Origin: an uncultured Peptococcaceae bacterium
GTDB lineage: Bacteria > Bacillota > Peptococcia > Peptococcales > Peptococcaceae
DNA: 7,077 nt
Assembly (NCBI GenBank): GCA_937922955.1
Contig: CALAKO010000040.1
Span: 1 to 7,077, forward strand
Direction: 5' to 3'
Shown: positions 1 through 7,077 of the stretch, piece by piece
Numbering within the stretch: the stretch's first letter is position 1
How the letters are laid out: each line of letters begins with the position of its first letter
The notes under the pieces: generated by a model
Database searches by the model: none
The model's input: only the letters and a program-made list of their open reading frames with translations
What the model was told of the DNA's origin: nothing
Translations under genes and position numbers: made by a program

Positions 1-3000
1 CCATTAGAGTCACGAATATATACCGATCCTTTTTCTGTATTCTCGTAACATTCATCTATGGTAGATGCTGCATACAAGTTTACGATTTGATCAAATCCAA
101 TATTCTTTTTATTAGAATACACATTCAATCCAAATTCCCTGCTCGTATGGACATCAGAGAATAATTTAAGTGCGTTACTAAATCTAAAGTGTTTACGTAA
201 GCGAGCATTAAGCTCCTTACGAATTCTCTTTCCTTTCGAATCATTAAACACACTCTCTGGGTGAATTAAAGCAAAAATACCACTACCATTGCAATAGGTC
301 CAAGCTTGCGGCAAAAAACCTTCATAGAGGTTTCCTTGAAGCCCTTTAAGTGAGAAATAATTTTGCATTGAATTTATATAACTTTGCTCTGCAGAAATCG
401 ACTCATATTCTTTAAAATATAACGATCGACTCTGAAAGTCTTTTAATGCATCTGCTCGTCTTTGAGTCGTCTGGGCAGCAGATAATTTCTTTACAGCAAA
501 CATAGGCTGACTATCAGATAAAACTGATTGTTCATTCCAGGTAATTTTAACCCATGGCGGATTCCCAATAATCAGATCAAACCCGCCTCGTTCCGCAAAC
601 AGATCGGCAAACTCCAGCTCCCAATGCATGAATTTATTCTGTTCAGCGATCTTTGCAGCCAGATCCAGTCTTTGGTTTTCCTGACGCAAGCGTGGAATAT
701 CCACAATAGTATCTGTACCGTACGTATCCAGAATGTCTGATGCCATCTGTTCCATTTCTGTCGGGAACAAGAAAAGCTGCCCGTCCTTAGCGGAATCCGA
801 TACATTGACAGACGCCATCGTGCCTTCCAAAATCAAGGACATATCAAACAAAAACTCGCTTCTCGTTGGGAGCAGATCTGCCTGATCGATTGGCCAGAAC
901 CACAGTGCACACCAATAGTCCATGGCAAATTTCAGGCGTGCATATGGACCGGCGTTTTTCATATGTTCGCTCTTATAGAGCTCGCTGAAGATCTTATCTT
1001 TCTGACGGATCGTGGTATGAGAATCCGCTGTCTCATCCCGATGACCAAAAACGGAGAGGGCATCCTGTGTCTTTGCATCTACTTCTTTTCTCAGGTTCAC
1101 CTGTGCTTCCCAAAGATCATCGATCACGGCAGAAAGACGCAACAATGTGATCACTTCATCATCGTTGATCGGTGCAGTAAATGTCTTGCGCCACTTTGCC
1201 ATTTTCTTGATATTTTCTGGCTCCAGAGACTTGATGACCTTATCGGCGTAATTGCACATGCCTGGATCACCAAGGAGAAAATGGTAGATCTGCTTTTTCG
1301 GCATTCTCTTTTTGCCCAAAGGCACTCTTTCTGGCTCCAGCTCGTACCAGCGCATACCCTTGGACGTGGCCTGTGCATTTTCAATGCGGTACACCTGTCT
1401 TCTCGCGCCGATCAGAGAATTCCCATTGACAAGCTGCGTCCCGAACCAGGGCACAAAACCGCCTTCATAAATGGTATTCAGCCATAGGGAAACTTCTGCC
1501 AGCTCTACCGCGACGGGGTTAAGGTCAATACCGTACACATTGCGGTCGGCAATGTACATCTTTACCTTTTGCAGCTCATTGAAGCGATCTTCGTACCCGA
1601 TAATCACGCCAGTCTCTTTTTCCTTGCGGGAGATATAAGCTTCGGCCAGCTGGTTGATCGCCTCGTTCAAGAAGGCTGCGCTTCCCATTGCCGGCTCGCA
1701 GACAGTCAGTTCGAGGATCTCATCTGCTGTCTTGTCTGCCAGAAGTTCCTTCAGGGCATACTTCACCAGGCACTTTGTCAGAACCTCCGGCGTGTAGTAG
1801 GAGGCAGATTTTTCACGCTCTCTGCCTGCCAGACGATAGATGAAGGTGCCTTTCTCATACATGCGAAGCTTGCCTTTTTTCTCGCCACGCTCGTAACGCA
1901 CGCGCTCGTCTTCGGTATACTGATCGAGCTCTGCTCCAGGAACAAAATAGCCTACATCCAGCTCATTGAAGCTGTCACCTGCACGCTTGACTTCGTACAG
2001 GTCTTGTTCGGCAATAAAGCCTCGGTAGGAAAGCAGGGCTTCGTACACTGCCCCCATCTGGTTGATGCCTAAGTTCGCATAGGAAATGCGGCCACGGCGC
2101 TGCTTCTTTTTTCCGGTCGCTCGTGTCAGGCTCATCAGATCGATGATGCGCAGCATGCAGCTATTGCGCAGCTTCGCTGCAGTAATCATCTGGGTATATT
2201 CAGGATCAAAGATATGTGCTTTCAGGGGCGCGATCAGGAACATATCATGCAGGCTGTCAGAGCTGTTGGCTTTTTTCAGCTCTTCTTCGGTTTTAGGATA
2301 GCCGTCATAGATCAATTCATAGAGTTTTGAGAGCGTCTCGTGCAAATAGTAGCCGTCCCCGACCTCTTCAACATCATCACGGACGTTATCAGCGATATCA
2401 CGCAAACTTTCCAGGGAATAACCCGAATAATAGCTCTGTGCTTTGATCGGTGCATAGCCCAGCTCCGGTCTGGCTTCAATGAAAAGGACAAACAGCATGC
2501 GATACATATAGCGCAGACATTCCAGCGTCAGCTGACCAGCATCCACTGGATCAGCTTCCAGATCACAGCCAAGGCGCGTTTTCATATCATAAAGAACTTC
2601 ATTGCCAAGGAGCTCAATACTCTCCCGAAGCGCATACTTTAAATCCTGAGAAACACCGGAAGCGTTTTTCTGACTTTGCTCATCCAACTCATCCAGCAGT
2701 ATTTTTCCGTCATCCGGGCAGAGAGAGTCCTTGTGCAGTAAAACTGCCATGGCCTGCAATGTCGTATTTTCAAGACGCGAGAAAATCTCTTCCAATTCAA
2801 ACTGCAAATAACGTTTCTCATTCCACTTGTTACGATCGATCAGAGCGATCTGGTTCATACCGATCAGTATCACAAAACGCGGCGGCTCAGCAGCGGCAAA
2901 AAGGATCTTATTGACCAGATCTTCGTTTGGTAATTCAGTCAAAATACGCTTAGAGAAGGTTCCGAGCGAATCTTCTTCTACATCATCCGCATTAAATATA

Positions 3001-3422
3001 AAGCTCTCCATAATACCTGCGTCTGATTCCTTCGATGCAGACAGCAGTACCCAGAGCAGCGGCGCGCCATTGTTCTTTGTCAGCTCCAGATAAACCGGAA
3101 TAGACAATCCATCGTCGACTGTTACAACTTCAAATTTTGCTTCCGGATATCCCAAAGATCTCAAATAGTGATCTGCCAGCGATCTGATATTAGCCAACGT
3201 CTGCATATTAACCGAAGAACGGACAAACTTATCATGCGCTGTATAATACTGTCTCGCATTCTGTCGTAAAAGAGACCAGGGTGTGCGGATCTCTTCCGGT
3301 CCTCTTGCTCGTGCATTCCAGCCACTGATAGTAGCGCTAGCATTCTCCTCGAAAACGGTTGAAAAGTAATGATTGGTAAAATATTCGTTTTTATTGGTGA
3401 TACCTGTTAGATCCATACTCAT
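1..3422 (-). CDS. drmMI: Large Eco57I-like N6-adenine DNA methyltransferase, probable DISARM class 1 DrmMI (3' end missing)
   Basis: The frame is open for 1140 codons from the ATG at 3422 to the left edge (checked codon by codon, no stop), so the C-terminus is missing. It probably transfers a methyl group from SAM to the N6 of adenine in DNA, marking host DNA. Seen in the protein: a long N-terminal region without recognised motifs (1-430); a basic patch KKKQRRGR (438-445) leading into RISYANLGINQ; a YYTP motif (542-545), usual just before the SAM site in this group; a variant SAM motif I, EPAMGSAAF (576-584); GIDLNP (631-636), the acidic SAM-ribose region; and motif IV IIGNPPW (951-957), the signature of N6-adenine methylases. 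About 318 residues separate GIDLNP from NPPW, an unusually large insert. Residues after 960 probably hold target recognition. The start overlaps the helicase stop (ATGA), and a G-run at 3430-3434 may serve as a weak ribosome binding site. The methylase call is firm; DrmMI is inferred from overall family resemblance and the SNF2 neighbour. A BREX PglX-type or type IIG enzyme is the main alternative. Confidence 0.85.
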   Translation of the reverse strand, partial: MSMDLTGITNKNEYFTNHYFSTVFEENASATISGWNARARGPEEIRTPWSLLRQNARQYYTAHDKFVRSSVNMQTLANIRSLADHYLRSLGYPEAKFEVVTVDDGLSIPVYLELTKNNGAPLLWVLLSASKESDAGIMESFIFNADDVEEDSLGTFSKRILTELPNEDLVNKILFAAAEPPRFVILIGMNQIALIDRNKWNEKRYLQFELEEIFSRLENTTLQAMAVLLHKDSLCPDDGKILLDELDEQSQKNASGVSQDLKYALRESIELLGNEVLYDMKTRLGCDLEADPVDAGQLTLECLRYMYRMLFVLFIEARPELGYAPIKAQSYYSGYSLESLRDIADNVRDDVEEVGDGYYLHETLSKLYELIYDGYPKTEEELKKANSSDSLHDMFLIAPLKAHIFDPEYTQMITAAKLRNSCMLRIIDLMSLTRATGKKKQRRGRISYANLGINQMGAVYEALLSYRGFIAEQDLYEVKRAGDSFNELDVGYFVPGAELDQYTEDERVRYERGEKKGKLRMYEKGTFIYRLAGREREKSASYYTPEVLTKCLVKYALKELLADKTADEILELTVCEPAMGSAAFLNEAINQLAEAYISRKEKETGVIIGYEDRFNELQKVKMYIADRNVYGIDLNPVAVELAEVSLWLNTIYEGGFVPWFGTQLVNGNSLIGARRQVYRIENAQATSKGMRWYELEPERVPLGKKRMPKKQIYHFLLGDPGMCNYADKVIKSLEPENIKKMAKWRKTFTAPINDDEVITLLRLSAVIDDLWEAQVNLRKEVDAKTQDALSVFGHRDETADSHTTIRQKDKIFSELYKSEHMKNAGPYARLKFAMDYWCALWFWPIDQADLLPTRSEFLFDMSLILEGTMASVNVSDSAKDGQLFLFPTEMEQMASDILDTYGTDTIVDIPRLRQENQRLDLAAKIAEQNKFMHWELEFADLFAERGGFDLIIGNPPWVKITWNEQSVLSDSQPMFAVKKLSAAQTTQRRADALKDFQSRSLYFKEYESISAEQSYINSMQNYFSLKGLQGNLYEGFLPQAWTYCNGSGIFALIHPESVFNDSKGKRIRKELNARLRKHFRFSNALKLFSDVHTSREFGLNVYSNKKNIGFDQIVNLYAASTIDECYENTEKGSVYIRDSN
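3419..3422 (-). promoter_or_regulatory. ATGA stop/start overlap coupling helicase and methyltransferase
   Basis: On the minus strand the methylase ATG (3422-3420) shares two bases with the helicase TGA (3421-3419). The only ribosome-binding-like sequence is a run of five G (3434-3430) seven bases upstream, within the helicase gene. Such overlaps usually mean translational re-initiation, giving matched amounts of the two proteins. A second ATG two codons on (3416-3414) is a possible but less well placed start. Confidence 0.7.
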
Positions 3423-6259
3423 TGTGATACCCCCATCAGTACAGACACAACTCTGATATACGGGTTGTTCTGTATCGTCAAAGTCTCTTTCACCCAGTTC
3501 ACAAACTGATCAAAAAGTTCTTCCACGCGGCGTTCTTGCTCTTTCAGTTTTCGTTCATGTTCGAATAATGTCATTTGATAATATTCTTTGTGCCTTTCCT
3601 GAAGCGCGATCAGTTTATCAATTTCTTCATCCAGCAACGGCCCCATATCTTTCTGGTAACGCTTATAGTGTTCATCCAGATACACTTTAGCATGTGCGAC
3701 CACATCCTGAAGCAATGCACTTGTATCGGATATTTCAGCATCCGAGATACACTTTGTGTTCGGAATATTAACATTGCTTAAGCCTGCTTTTTGGACCACT
3801 TCGTTCATCGTCATTACTCTTACAAAATCACCATTCTGGTACAGCAAACCAAACCACTCATCCACCAAAGGTGTAGACTTCAGGTTTGGCATACTACCAG
3901 TAACAATGTAGATCATCTCACCAGGCATCAGTTTACCTGGAATGCCCATCACAGGTGCTTCATTTCTCTTAAAAAATAAACCTACCTTATCATTCACCCA
4001 ACTCATGATAGGATGGAGCTTCCATAGATACTGCGTAGAAGGCCAGGCGGACTCATTCATGTTTTTCTGCATACTATCTCTCATCTGTTCCATACAGAAT
4101 GCCTTATCATCAGAAACACGCAGCGTCTCTCCCTGAGGAAGCGCTTCTTCTGGGACAAGTGCTCGCAGACGACGTTCCATATCCGGTGTCAGTCTGATAT
4201 CCATGCCCGAAACCATTTTGAGTCTTTCAACAGGATGGCTTTCCGTTTGATTGAGATACATCAACGCCTGATATAAATAGTCCATATCAGAATACAACGT
4301 TTCATCTATTACGGTTTCTGATCTCTTCTCATCTTCTTTCTCGGCTTTACCAGCAGCCGCCATCAATGCTTCAAACGGATCAAAATCATTCTCTCTGTCA
4401 TCTAAAGTCTGTTCAAAAGCAACAGCATTAGACCCATCTTCGATCGCTTCTGCTACGACAAGTTCCTCATCTTCAATGGTAAATTTGCCCATCAACAAAG
4501 AAGGATCGCCGATGTTCTTCAGGGCCTGCTCTTCTTTCTCGATCAGTATTTCAATGATACGCATATCGCCCTTGATCCGCTTATTGTCACTCTCAATAAG
4601 CATGTACCGAATATCAGGGCGTTTCTGCTGGCCATATCTGTCAATACGCCCATTTCTCTGCTGAAACACCATCAAAGACCATGGTATATCAAAATGAATC
4701 AGTCGATGACTCAGATAATGCAAGTTCAGACCTTCCGAAGCAACATCAGATGCGACCAAAACTCGAACCGAGGATTTTGTTCGGCCAAACTCCTCAACGA
4801 TGCGCTGTTGATCAGCGTCACTCATTCCACCGGAGATCTCTTGAATGGCGTCTGCATTCAAGCCAAGATCCTGCCTAAGTCTTTCTGCAAGATACTTCAT
4901 GGTCTCAATACGCTCTGTGAAGATGACAATACGATCATCAGTATCCACTGAGTTCCAGCCATATTCTTTGCTACGAAGGAGCGATAATAATTTCTGGTAT
5001 CGTGTAAATTCATCCGAGGTGATCGCTTCCAGCGCTGTTTTCAGTTCTTCCAGCAAATGAATATCCTTAATCTCGTCTTCTGTATATTTTTTATAGAGCT
5101 TCTTCAAGCGTGCTTCAATGCTCTTGATACATGCAGCCGGACTGGAAAAAAGAGATTTTTCCAAACTGGTCTTAAACAACTGGCCCGTACCCTTGGTCTT
5201 GTTTAAATCCATCTCCAGCTGCATTTCTGCAAAAATGTCAAAAGCATGTTCTTCCTGAGCAGAGGCCTGACATCGCTCAAGTGTGATCTTTCTTTCTAAG
5301 AAAGATCCACTGATCTGATCTTTGACATCTTTTTTGAAGCGGCGGATACACAATCCTTTAATATCTTCAGGCGTATAGTTTTCCGGATCTGCAATAGCTG
5401 TCGGATCCAGCATATTCATTAGCGATGCAAAGCTCTTGGCTCGACCATCATGAGGCGTTGCTGACAGCATGATCATCGTGTCGCTCCGATCTGCAAGCAG
5501 CTTTGCGAGACGAGAACGCTGCGCTTGATGATCTCCACGTTCTGCAACATTCTGTGCTTCATCGATTACAATGATATCCCAATACGCATTTTCTAGATGC
5601 GTTCGATATTCAACATCACGTTTCAACGTGTCAATAGAAATGATCGCTTTGTCATAATAGAAAAACGGATTATAATTTGATGGCAAGCTCGCTCGTATCT
5701 TTTGGATCCGATTGGAATCCAATCGCACCAAAGGAATAGTGAAACGGTTCCACATTTCTTTCTGGAACTGCGTCATCATACTCTTGACAGTAACAACTAA
5801 TATTCTTTTCCCCTTACCACGAACAATCAATTCAGACATAAGGATACCTGCTTCAAGCGTTTTGCCAAGCCCTACAGAATCCGCGATAAGGATTCTCTGT
5901 CTTGGCCTCTGTAAAGAAAGCTTTGCAGGATCCAGCTGATAGGACATTAGGTCCATCGCTGCCTGATGTCCTATATGCAAATTGGAATCAGTGGGGATCT
6001 GCTGACGCCATTGACTTTCCAGATACAACAACGATCTTTTATAGAACGGAGAATCATCAGCCACCAATTTTACTTCAGTAGGATCTACGATCTGAACCTG
6101 CTCCAGATCAGCAAGAAAGATCGCTTCTCTGTCTTTAACCAATGGAGAAATGCCAGTACAATACAGTGTCTTATTACCAAGACTGTTTGTTTCTATTTTT
6201 TTGATCATCCATTCTTCGTCTCGAATGATCGTTCTCATCCCAGGAGCAAAATCTACCAT
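3419..6259 (-). CDS. drmD: SNF2/RapA-like superfamily 2 helicase, probable DISARM class 1 DrmD
   Basis: A complete gene of 946 residues. It is an ATP-driven DNA translocase of the SNF2/HepA (RapA) type, acting in the cytoplasm on double-stranded DNA. The N-terminus (APGMRTIIRDEEW, 5-17) resembles the short domain seen at the start of DrmD/RapA-like proteins. The first RecA lobe has GHQ (97-99), Walker A ADSVGLGKT (126-134), Walker B with a DEAQ box (233-236) and SATPHDG (266-272). The second lobe has IVIFTER (444-450), SGGMSDADQQR (476-486), ASDVASEGLNL (503-513) and motif VI QQRNGRIDRYGQ (533-544), so all ATPase motifs look intact. Residues 560-946 form a long C-terminal extension with an acidic stretch (595-660) and a charged, probably coiled-coil segment (about 860-920). 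The start is supported by AAAGAGG seven bases upstream. Its stop overlaps the methylase start, implying coupled expression. The SNF2 family call is near certain. DrmD is inferred from length, the SATPHDG-type motif III, the N-terminal pattern and the methylase following; BREX helicase BrxHII is an alternative. Confidence 0.88.
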   Translation of the reverse strand: MVDFAPGMRTIIRDEEWMIKKIETNSLGNKTLYCTGISPLVKDREAIFLADLEQVQIVDPTEVKLVADDSPFYKRSLLYLESQWRQQIPTDSNLHIGHQAAMDLMSYQLDPAKLSLQRPRQRILIADSVGLGKTLEAGILMSELIVRGKGKRILVVTVKSMMTQFQKEMWNRFTIPLVRLDSNRIQKIRASLPSNYNPFFYYDKAIISIDTLKRDVEYRTHLENAYWDIIVIDEAQNVAERGDHQAQRSRLAKLLADRSDTMIMLSATPHDGRAKSFASLMNMLDPTAIADPENYTPEDIKGLCIRRFKKDVKDQISGSFLERKITLERCQASAQEEHAFDIFAEMQLEMDLNKTKGTGQLFKTSLEKSLFSSPAACIKSIEARLKKLYKKYTEDEIKDIHLLEELKTALEAITSDEFTRYQKLLSLLRSKEYGWNSVDTDDRIVIFTERIETMKYLAERLRQDLGLNADAIQEISGGMSDADQQRIVEEFGRTKSSVRVLVASDVASEGLNLHYLSHRLIHFDIPWSLMVFQQRNGRIDRYGQQKRPDIRYMLIESDNKRIKGDMRIIEILIEKEEQALKNIGDPSLLMGKFTIEDEELVVAEAIEDGSNAVAFEQTLDDRENDFDPFEALMAAAGKAEKEDEKRSETVIDETLYSDMDYLYQALMYLNQTESHPVERLKMVSGMDIRLTPDMERRLRALVPEEALPQGETLRVSDDKAFCMEQMRDSMQKNMNESAWPSTQYLWKLHPIMSWVNDKVGLFFKRNEAPVMGIPGKLMPGEMIYIVTGSMPNLKSTPLVDEWFGLLYQNGDFVRVMTMNEVVQKAGLSNVNIPNTKCISDAEISDTSALLQDVVAHAKVYLDEHYKRYQKDMGPLLDEEIDKLIALQERHKEYYQMTLFEHERKLKEQERRVEELFDQFVNWVKETLTIQNNPYIRVVSVLMGVSQ

Positions 6260-6266
6260 GTTCCAA

Positions 6267-6273
6267 CCTCTTT
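6267..6273 (-). promoter_or_regulatory. Ribosome binding site of the helicase gene
   Basis: Reads AAAGAGG on the minus strand, seven bases before the ATG at 6259, inside the 31-base gap after the nucleotidyltransferase stop. It supports this ATG as the helicase start. The gap shows no hairpin with a T-run, so no terminator separates the two genes. Confidence 0.7.
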
Positions 6274-6290
6274 CCCAAGCCTCAATTTTT

Positions 6291-7077
6291 CTAGCTATTC
6301 AGCCATGATCTATTATCCGCATGCCAAAACATAAAATACGCGCTGTCCTTCAATGCAGCTTCATATGGCTTCCCCAAGAATTCTTTAATGACCCGCATGA
6401 CCATCGAATAGTCATCTGCTTCAATCTTTTTCTTCTTGATAAACTGCTGCCATTTCTTTTGCATACTTGGATCTTGATCAAATTCCAGCATTTCTTCAAA
6501 CTGCACCAACGTAAACAAATGGCCACGATTGGCAAACGTTTTCCTCATTGCTTCAACCAAGACGCTACCATCAAAGTCAAATTTACTAGCGATATAGTAC
6601 AGATCATAGTAATCCTTCATTCTACTGGATAGCTGCATAAGATCGAGAATGGCATCAAGCTTTTCTGCCACGGTAGTTTCCAGCGAATAGGTATTGACGA
6701 CTGGTGCAGAAAAATCATCCAGTTGAGTTGGCAATGTGCGTTTTTCCTGCCCTGGGATGATAATGTCACCCACGCCAAAATCGATCTTAAATGGCGTCCT
6801 TGTATTCTTGATATGAGCAATGATCAACACACTGATACCAGCATATTTCTTTTCCAACGAGATTGGTTCAACGCTTTTGATCTCAAATGTAATGAACTCG
6901 TTGCCTGTCGAAACAGAAATGATCTCTTCGAGGATCATTTTCAGCTGCTCTGGTGTATTCGGCAGCTGTCGAAGCAGAAAATCGATGTCCATGGTCACGC
7001 GACTATCAAATCCGGTGAGCGTATAGAGAAAGAGTCCACCTTTTAGCACAAGATTTTCTGCATAATCAGAGCGCTCT
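6291..7077 (-). CDS. abiEii: AbiEii/AbiGii-family nucleotidyltransferase, probable toxin of a type IV toxin-antitoxin pair (5' end missing)
   Basis: The frame is open through the right edge, leaving 261 visible residues (numbered from the first whole codon, 7074-7076) and the stop TAG at 6291-6293. The GTG at 7049 lies inside the conserved LVLKGG block, so it is not the real start; some 30-50 N-terminal residues are probably outside. The family has a nucleotidyltransferase fold; AbiEii toxins transfer nucleotides to an RNA target and halt growth on phage infection unless restrained by AbiEi. Visible motifs: LKGG (11-14); SRVTMDID with the paired metal-binding aspartates (D30, D32); KIDFG with a third acidic residue (D99); TTVAEKLDA (133-141); and RMKDYYDLYYI (152-162), the family's conserved C-terminal motif. 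All key residues appear present, so it is probably active. The helicase gene follows after 31 bases on the same strand, suggesting shared transcription. An abiEi antitoxin gene would be expected immediately to the right, out of view. Family membership is firm; the toxin role is inferred. Confidence 0.85.
   Translation of the reverse strand, partial: ERSDYAENLVLKGGLFLYTLTGFDSRVTMDIDFLLRQLPNTPEQLKMILEEIISVSTGNEFITFEIKSVEPISLEKKYAGISVLIIAHIKNTRTPFKIDFGVGDIIIPGQEKRTLPTQLDDFSAPVVNTYSLETTVAEKLDAILDLMQLSSRMKDYYDLYYIASKFDFDGSVLVEAMRKTFANRGHLFTLVQFEEMLEFDQDPSMQKKWQQFIKKKKIEADDYSMVMRVIKEFLGKPYEAALKDSAYFMFWHADNRSWLNS

Noticed and set aside
1..540. Separate AT-rich gene or insertion at the left edge
   Set aside because: The methylase frame runs through without a stop or frameshift and no inverted repeats or transposase are present, so it is the same gene with a different composition.
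963..1487. Plus-strand open frame of 174 codons
   Set aside because: It lies wholly opposite the methylase gene, whose frame carries motifs across this stretch. The translation has no recognisable domain and no good ribosome binding site, so it is a shadow.
1569..2072. Plus-strand open frame of 167 codons
   Set aside because: It lies antisense to the most conserved part of the methylase (YYTP, SAM motif I, GINQ block). Antisense frames stay open by chance there, and no family is recognisable.
1..6259. BREX type 3 (PglX/BrxHII) identity
   Set aside because: Helicase-before-methylase order and the AMGSAA/NPPW methylase type fit DISARM class 1 better, and no BREX-specific gene is visible. Not fully excluded, because the flanks are unseen.
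6260..6290. Promoter or terminator between the nucleotidyltransferase and the helicase
   Set aside because: The gap is only 31 bases and shows a ribosome binding site, but no paired -35/-10 elements and no stem with a T-run.
6291..7049. GTG at 7049 as the true start of the nucleotidyltransferase
   Set aside because: The frame continues to the window edge and the GTG encodes a Val inside the conserved LVLKGG motif. Starting there would remove part of the fold.

Overview
The window is a single block of bacterial defence genes, all on the minus strand and read from right to left: the 3' part of an AbiEii-type nucleotidyltransferase gene (6291 to the right edge), a complete SNF2/RapA-like helicase gene (6259-3419), and a very large adenine-specific DNA methyltransferase gene (3422 to the left edge, no stop codon inside the window). 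Spacing is tight. There are 31 bases between the nucleotidyltransferase stop and the helicase start, and the helicase stop and methyltransferase start share an ATGA. The three genes therefore look like parts of one transcript. No RNA gene, CRISPR array, insertion sequence, terminator or plausible plus-strand gene was found, and no gap without a gene exceeds 31 bases.

The order SNF2 helicase then giant Eco57I-like N6-adenine methylase matches the first two genes of a class 1 DISARM anti-phage system (drmD then drmMI). In that system drmA, drmB and drmC complete the operon and would lie left of this window. This reading rests on recalled family features and gene order, not on a database search. 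If it is right, the methylase marks self DNA, the SNF2 ATPase works with it on incoming unmodified DNA, and DrmA/DrmB/DrmC carry out restriction. The AbiEii-like gene upstream normally belongs to an abiEi/abiEii toxin-antitoxin pair, whose antitoxin gene would lie just right of the window. The locus may thus join a restriction-like system to an abortive-infection module.

The last 540 bases at the left, which encode the methylase C-terminus just after the NPPW catalytic motif, are clearly AT-richer than the rest of the gene (about 35% against 47% G+C by hand count). They also use TTA leucine codons that are almost absent elsewhere in the gene. This suggests that the target-recognition half was exchanged.

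The host is a bacterium of moderate G+C content with ordinary purine-rich ribosome binding sites. A Firmicutes-type host is possible, but nothing here fixes the taxon, and defence islands move between lineages.
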